Shown here: positions 6,929 through 9,836 of the stretch, in pieces | Numbering within the stretch: position 1 is the first letter of the stretch | How the letters are laid out: every line of letters begins with the position of its first letter | From: Planctomycetaceae bacterium | Lineage (GTDB): Bacteria; Planctomycetota; Planctomycetia; Pirellulales; Pirellulaceae | Length of the DNA stretch: 9,836 nucleotides | Direction: 5' to 3' | NCBI GenBank assembly: GCA_002702965.1 | Contig: PADE01000040.1 | Location: 4,674 to 14,509, forward strand | Translations under genes and position numbers: made by a program | The notes under the pieces: generated by a model | What the model saw: only the letters and a program-made list of their open reading frames with translations | What the model was told of the DNA's origin: nothing | The model's database searches: none

Positions 6929-7108
6929 AGATAATCTACTGCTGGACGACTACGACTGGACAAATAGGCCAATGAACGGGTGTCGGGCTGGACTCCCGCA
7001 AGCTCCTGCCACGGTGGATGCCTGCGGACCGAAACCGGCACAAACCCGCATTCGGCACGACAACACGAGATTGCCATCTTATCAAAAAACGAGTCCCCGC
7101 GATCCACG

Positions 7109-7137
7109 TTGACCCTGTCGTTCGGCCACCATAAACT
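7109..7137 (+). promoter_or_regulatory. secA: Sigma70-type promoter for secA
   Basis: TTGACC (7109-7114, five of six consensus positions) and TAAACT (7132-7137, four of six) are separated by the ideal 17 bases. Predicted transcription starts near 7144, leaving a leader of about 95 bases. It is the best promoter match I noticed in the window's intergenic regions. Confidence 0.5.
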
Positions 7138-7230
7138 TTCCATTGGTTGGTTTTCAGGCGACATCGAACGCCACCGGGTAGCAATCCAACTTCGACACGG
7201 TCTCTCAGCGCTGCCCCGTTTCGCAACTGC

Positions 7231-7234
7231 AAGG
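7231..7234 (+). promoter_or_regulatory. secA: Weak ribosome binding site of secA
   Basis: AAGG lies 5 bases before the ATG at 7240. It is weak, but it favours the start that includes the N-terminal extension. Confidence 0.4.
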
Positions 7235-7239
7235 CTAAC

Positions 7240-9836
7240 ATGAGTATCTGGGAACGGATTTGGGAACTTCTGAGCACGTTTTTCGGCGGCCTGGTCGGGG
7301 TGGCCGAGCGGTTGCTGACCAAAGTGTTCGGATCCGACAACGAACGACAACTGAACCGGCTGGCGGGCAAGGTGGAAGCGATCAATGCTCTGGAGCCGCA
7401 ACTCCAGCAGCTGTCGGACAGCGAGCTGAAAGAACAAACTCACAAGCTTCGTCAACGCCTCGAGGCCGGAGAGACGCTCGACGATTTGTTAGTCGAGGCC
7501 TTCGCCACATGTCGTGAAGCAGGACGCCGTTTTCTCGACATGCGTCACTACGACGTGCAGCTGCTCGGGGGCATGGTCCTCCACTCCGGCAAGATTGCCG
7601 AGATGATTACCGGTGAGGGTAAGACTCTGGTTGCTACGCTGCCAGCCTATCTCAACGCGCTGGGCCGCTCGGGCGTTCATGTGGTCACGGTCAATGACTA
7701 CTTGGCGCGAAGAGACATGGAGTGGATGGGTCCCATCTATCGCGGGCTCGACCTTACGGTGGGAACGATCCAAAGCAACATGCCGGTAGAAGACCGTCAA
7801 GAGTCGTACTCCTGTGACATCACCTACGGGACCAACAACGAGTTCGGCTTTGATTACCTCCGTGATAACATGCGACCCGCAGCGCGGGACGACGAACGCT
7901 ATCCGAAACATCTGCAACAATCCCAGGGACCACTTAAGTTCGCCATTATCGACGAAGTCGATAATATCCTGATCGACGAAGCGCGTACCCCTCTGATCAT
8001 CAGCGGCTCTGCGTTCAGCGACAAACGGCGCTATGACAACGCCGATGTGATCGCTCGCAAGTTGAAGATCGGGGATCACTTCGTGGTTAATGAGAAAGAC
8101 CACACGGCGCATCTCACCGACGGGGGCATCCGAGCTGCGGAAAAATTAGCTGGCGTCGAGAGCTTCTATACCGCCGGCAATATGGATTGGCCGCACCTCA
8201 TTGACAATGCGCTGAAAGCGCACCATTTGTATCAACGCGACGTCAAGTACGTCGTCAAAGAGGACCGAGTTGTGATCGTTGACGATCACACGGGCCGACT
8301 CCAGGAAGGCCGCCAGTGGAGCGACGGGCTGCACCAGGCGATCGAAGCCAAAGAGGGAGTCAAGATCAAGGACGAAACACAAACACTCGCGACGATTACG
8401 CTGCAGAATTTCTTCAAACTGTACAAGAAGTCCTGTGGGATGACCGGAACCGCGATGACTGAAGCCGCCGAGTTCGCAAAAATTTACAAACTTGACACCG
8501 TCGAGATTCCCCCGAATCGGAAGTTACAACGCGACGAACACGAGGACGTTATCTACGGAACCGAAAAACAAAAGTTCCTCGCCGTTGCCGAAGAGATCGA
8601 GCGTTTCCATAAGTGGGATATCGTGGAGACGGATAAAGAGGATTTCATAGGTGAGATCGTCTCACAAGGCGACGGATCGATCGAATTCAGACCTCGGCAG
8701 AAAAAACAAAACGTTACCATTCCGTTGTCGGACAAGACTCGTATACAACGTAAAGGTCGACCGATTCTGGTCGGCACCGTCTCGATCGAGAAAAGCGAGC
8801 GGCTCTCCAAATTACTCGACAAGCGCGGGATCAAGCACGAGGTCTTGAATGCCAAGTTCCACGAACGGGAAGCCGACATCGTCGCCCAAGCGGGGCGCCT
8901 GAACGCCGTCACAATCGCCACCAACATGGCGGGCCGCGGTACCGATATTATTCTCGGCGGCAACGCCGAGACGATGGCCTGGTCAGTGTTACAACACCGT
9001 TACGACACGCGCCTCGACGTACCGCCTGAAGAATTTGACTCCTTGATCAATGAAATCGAGGACCGTGAAGGTCTCAAGCAAGCCAGCGACACCGTCAAGA
9101 ACCTTGGAGGCCTGCACGTTATCGGCACCGAGCGACACGAAGCGCGACGTATCGATCTTCAGTTACGTGGCCGCACCGGTCGCCAGGGTGACCCTGGAAG
9201 CAGTCGGTTCTTCCTCTCTCTGGAAGATGACTTGATGCGGATTTTCGCCGGTGAATGGGTCAAAAAGACCCTCACCATGATCGGCTGGCGCGAAGACGAG
9301 CCGATCGTGAGCTCGATGGTCAGCAAACGGATCGCCAAAGCGCAAAAAAAGGTCGAGGAACGGCACTTTGAAGCCCGCAAGAGTCTGCTCGAGTACGACG
9401 AAGTCATGGATGAACAGCGCAAGCGGGTGTATCGGTACCGACAGCAGATCCTAGACGGTATTAATTGTCGAAACCTGGTTATCGAAGCGATTCACGAACA
9501 GGTAGACCAATATCTGGACATTTTTCTCGCCCCGGACTACGGTTCGCGGTCCTTTGCTAATTGGGCAAGCCACGCCTTGTCCGGCTCCGACGAGCCGCTA
9601 TTCGACAAAGACATGTTTCAGGAAATGGAATTTGCGGATGCCGTCGAGTACGCGAAAGATCAAGCCGAGCGAATGGCAGAGACAGTGGCTCGCGAAGCGG
9701 TCGACGAGAATCTGCCGGAGGATGCCGACCAGAGCGAATGGAATTGGGCGGCGCTGACAAAGATGGCCAATCAGCGATGGGGTCTCAGTCTACGCGATCG
9801 AGAACTGAAAAAGGTCGGCCGTGACGCCGTCGCCGG
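7240..9836 (+). CDS. secA: SecA, preprotein translocase ATPase (partial, C-terminus outside window)
   Basis: This is the cytoplasmic and peripheral-membrane motor that pushes unfolded preproteins through SecYEG. 865 codons are visible. The order is: an N-terminal extension of about 20 residues (MSIWERIWELL, amphipathic, Trp-rich) ahead of RLLTKVFGS, where E. coli SecA aligns; Walker A TGEGKT (about 124-129); VNDYLARRD; Walker B IIDEVDN (about 236-242) running into ILIDEARTPLIISG; the preprotein cross-linking domain with TGRLQEGRQWSDGLHQAIEAKEG; CGMTGTA; an extra 46-residue segment (459-504); LVGTVSIEKSE; MAGRGTDI (about 563-570); GGLHVIGTERHEARRID followed by LQLRGRTGRQGDPGSS; and the start of the helical scaffold and wing region. 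The tail and any zinc-binding C-terminus are off the edge. Differences from common consensus are N for S in DEVDS and L for N in RIDNQLRGR. The ATG at 7240 has AAGG at a 5-base spacing; a GTG at 7300 would remove the extension but has a poorer site. Confidence 0.98.
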   Translation, partial: MSIWERIWELLSTFFGGLVGVAERLLTKVFGSDNERQLNRLAGKVEAINALEPQLQQLSDSELKEQTHKLRQRLEAGETLDDLLVEAFATCREAGRRFLDMRHYDVQLLGGMVLHSGKIAEMITGEGKTLVATLPAYLNALGRSGVHVVTVNDYLARRDMEWMGPIYRGLDLTVGTIQSNMPVEDRQESYSCDITYGTNNEFGFDYLRDNMRPAARDDERYPKHLQQSQGPLKFAIIDEVDNILIDEARTPLIISGSAFSDKRRYDNADVIARKLKIGDHFVVNEKDHTAHLTDGGIRAAEKLAGVESFYTAGNMDWPHLIDNALKAHHLYQRDVKYVVKEDRVVIVDDHTGRLQEGRQWSDGLHQAIEAKEGVKIKDETQTLATITLQNFFKLYKKSCGMTGTAMTEAAEFAKIYKLDTVEIPPNRKLQRDEHEDVIYGTEKQKFLAVAEEIERFHKWDIVETDKEDFIGEIVSQGDGSIEFRPRQKKQNVTIPLSDKTRIQRKGRPILVGTVSIEKSERLSKLLDKRGIKHEVLNAKFHEREADIVAQAGRLNAVTIATNMAGRGTDIILGGNAETMAWSVLQHRYDTRLDVPPEEFDSLINEIEDREGLKQASDTVKNLGGLHVIGTERHEARRIDLQLRGRTGRQGDPGSSRFFLSLEDDLMRIFAGEWVKKTLTMIGWREDEPIVSSMVSKRIAKAQKKVEERHFEARKSLLEYDEVMDEQRKRVYRYRQQILDGINCRNLVIEAIHEQVDQYLDIFLAPDYGSRSFANWASHALSGSDEPLFDKDMFQEMEFADAVEYAKDQAERMAETVAREAVDENLPEDADQSEWNWAALTKMANQRWGLSLRDRELKKVGRDAVA
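8614..8751 (+). other. secA: Extra 46-residue segment in SecA at the start of NBD2
   Basis: Residues about 459-504 lie between AEEIERFHK and GRPILVGTVSIEKSE. E. coli SecA has only a few residues in this place. The segment starts WDIVETDKEDFIGEIVSQGD and includes VTIPLSDKTRI. It alternates hydrophobic and polar residues, as expected for a few beta strands with a Gly-Asp turn, so a small SH3-like barrel is plausible. The reading frame is continuous and codon use looks like that of its neighbours, so it is not a frameshift artefact. Its function is unknown. Confidence 0.75.

Larger units (their letters stand above)
6929..7239. other. 311-base divergent intergenic region between the MBL gene and secA
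   Basis: No convincing coding region is seen; the minus-strand frames here continue into secA antisense. The region holds a good sigma70-like promoter facing secA and should also hold the MBL gene promoter, which I cannot place. A sigma54-like sequence facing the MBL gene is one base too short to accept. Confidence 0.6.

Noticed and set aside
6191..6934. 247-codon open frame on the plus strand antisense to the MBL gene
   Set aside because: It mirrors the MBL gene, whose complete set of metal-binding motifs is on the other strand. Its own translation has no recognisable family pattern.
6998..7011. Sigma54-like sequence TGGCAGGAGCTTGC on the minus strand, facing the MBL gene
   Set aside because: Only 9 bases separate the GG and GC elements; sigma54 promoters need 10, and this spacing is strict.
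7489..8112. 207-codon open frame on the minus strand opposite secA
   Set aside because: It is antisense to conserved SecA motifs, including the Walker B region, with no domain of its own.

Overview
The window looks like ordinary chromosome from a moderately GC-rich Gram-negative-type bacterium, most likely a planctomycete of the Pirellulales/Rhodopirellula kind. That placement is inference. It rests on the FHA-GAF-sigma54 activator architecture and on an unusual SecA with an extra segment at the start of its second nucleotide-binding domain. No rRNA, tRNA, mobile element or CRISPR array was seen.

Layout. The left third is on the minus strand. An FHA-GAF-AAA+-Fis sigma54 activator (3530 to 1692) is followed by hslV (1513 to 965) and hslU (977, running off the left edge). 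The hslVU pair overlaps by 13 bases, and a strong Shine-Dalgarno sequence for hslU lies inside hslV. A 479-base gene-free gap (3531-4009) separates the divergent activator from a Prc/Tsp-type periplasmic S41 protease (4010 to 6082, plus strand). The gap holds a 38-base hairpin and a cluster of alternating TCGACC half-sites. A PhnP-like metallo-beta-lactamase-fold hydrolase (6928 to 6122, minus strand) converges on the protease gene with only 39 bases between them. It is divergent from secA (7240 to the right edge, plus strand, C-terminus missing) across a 311-base gap that carries a good sigma70-type promoter for secA.

How the genes relate. Most of the window concerns protein export and turnover: SecA drives secretion across the inner membrane, Prc trims or degrades exported proteins, and HslUV degrades cytoplasmic proteins. 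The activator lies head-to-head with prc and upstream of hslVU, which makes it a candidate local regulator. However, I found no sigma54 -24/-12 element in any of the gaps, so its targets may lie elsewhere.

No clearly new multi-gene system is visible. The points most worth a second look are the SecA insert, the structured prc upstream region, and the activator/protease pairing.
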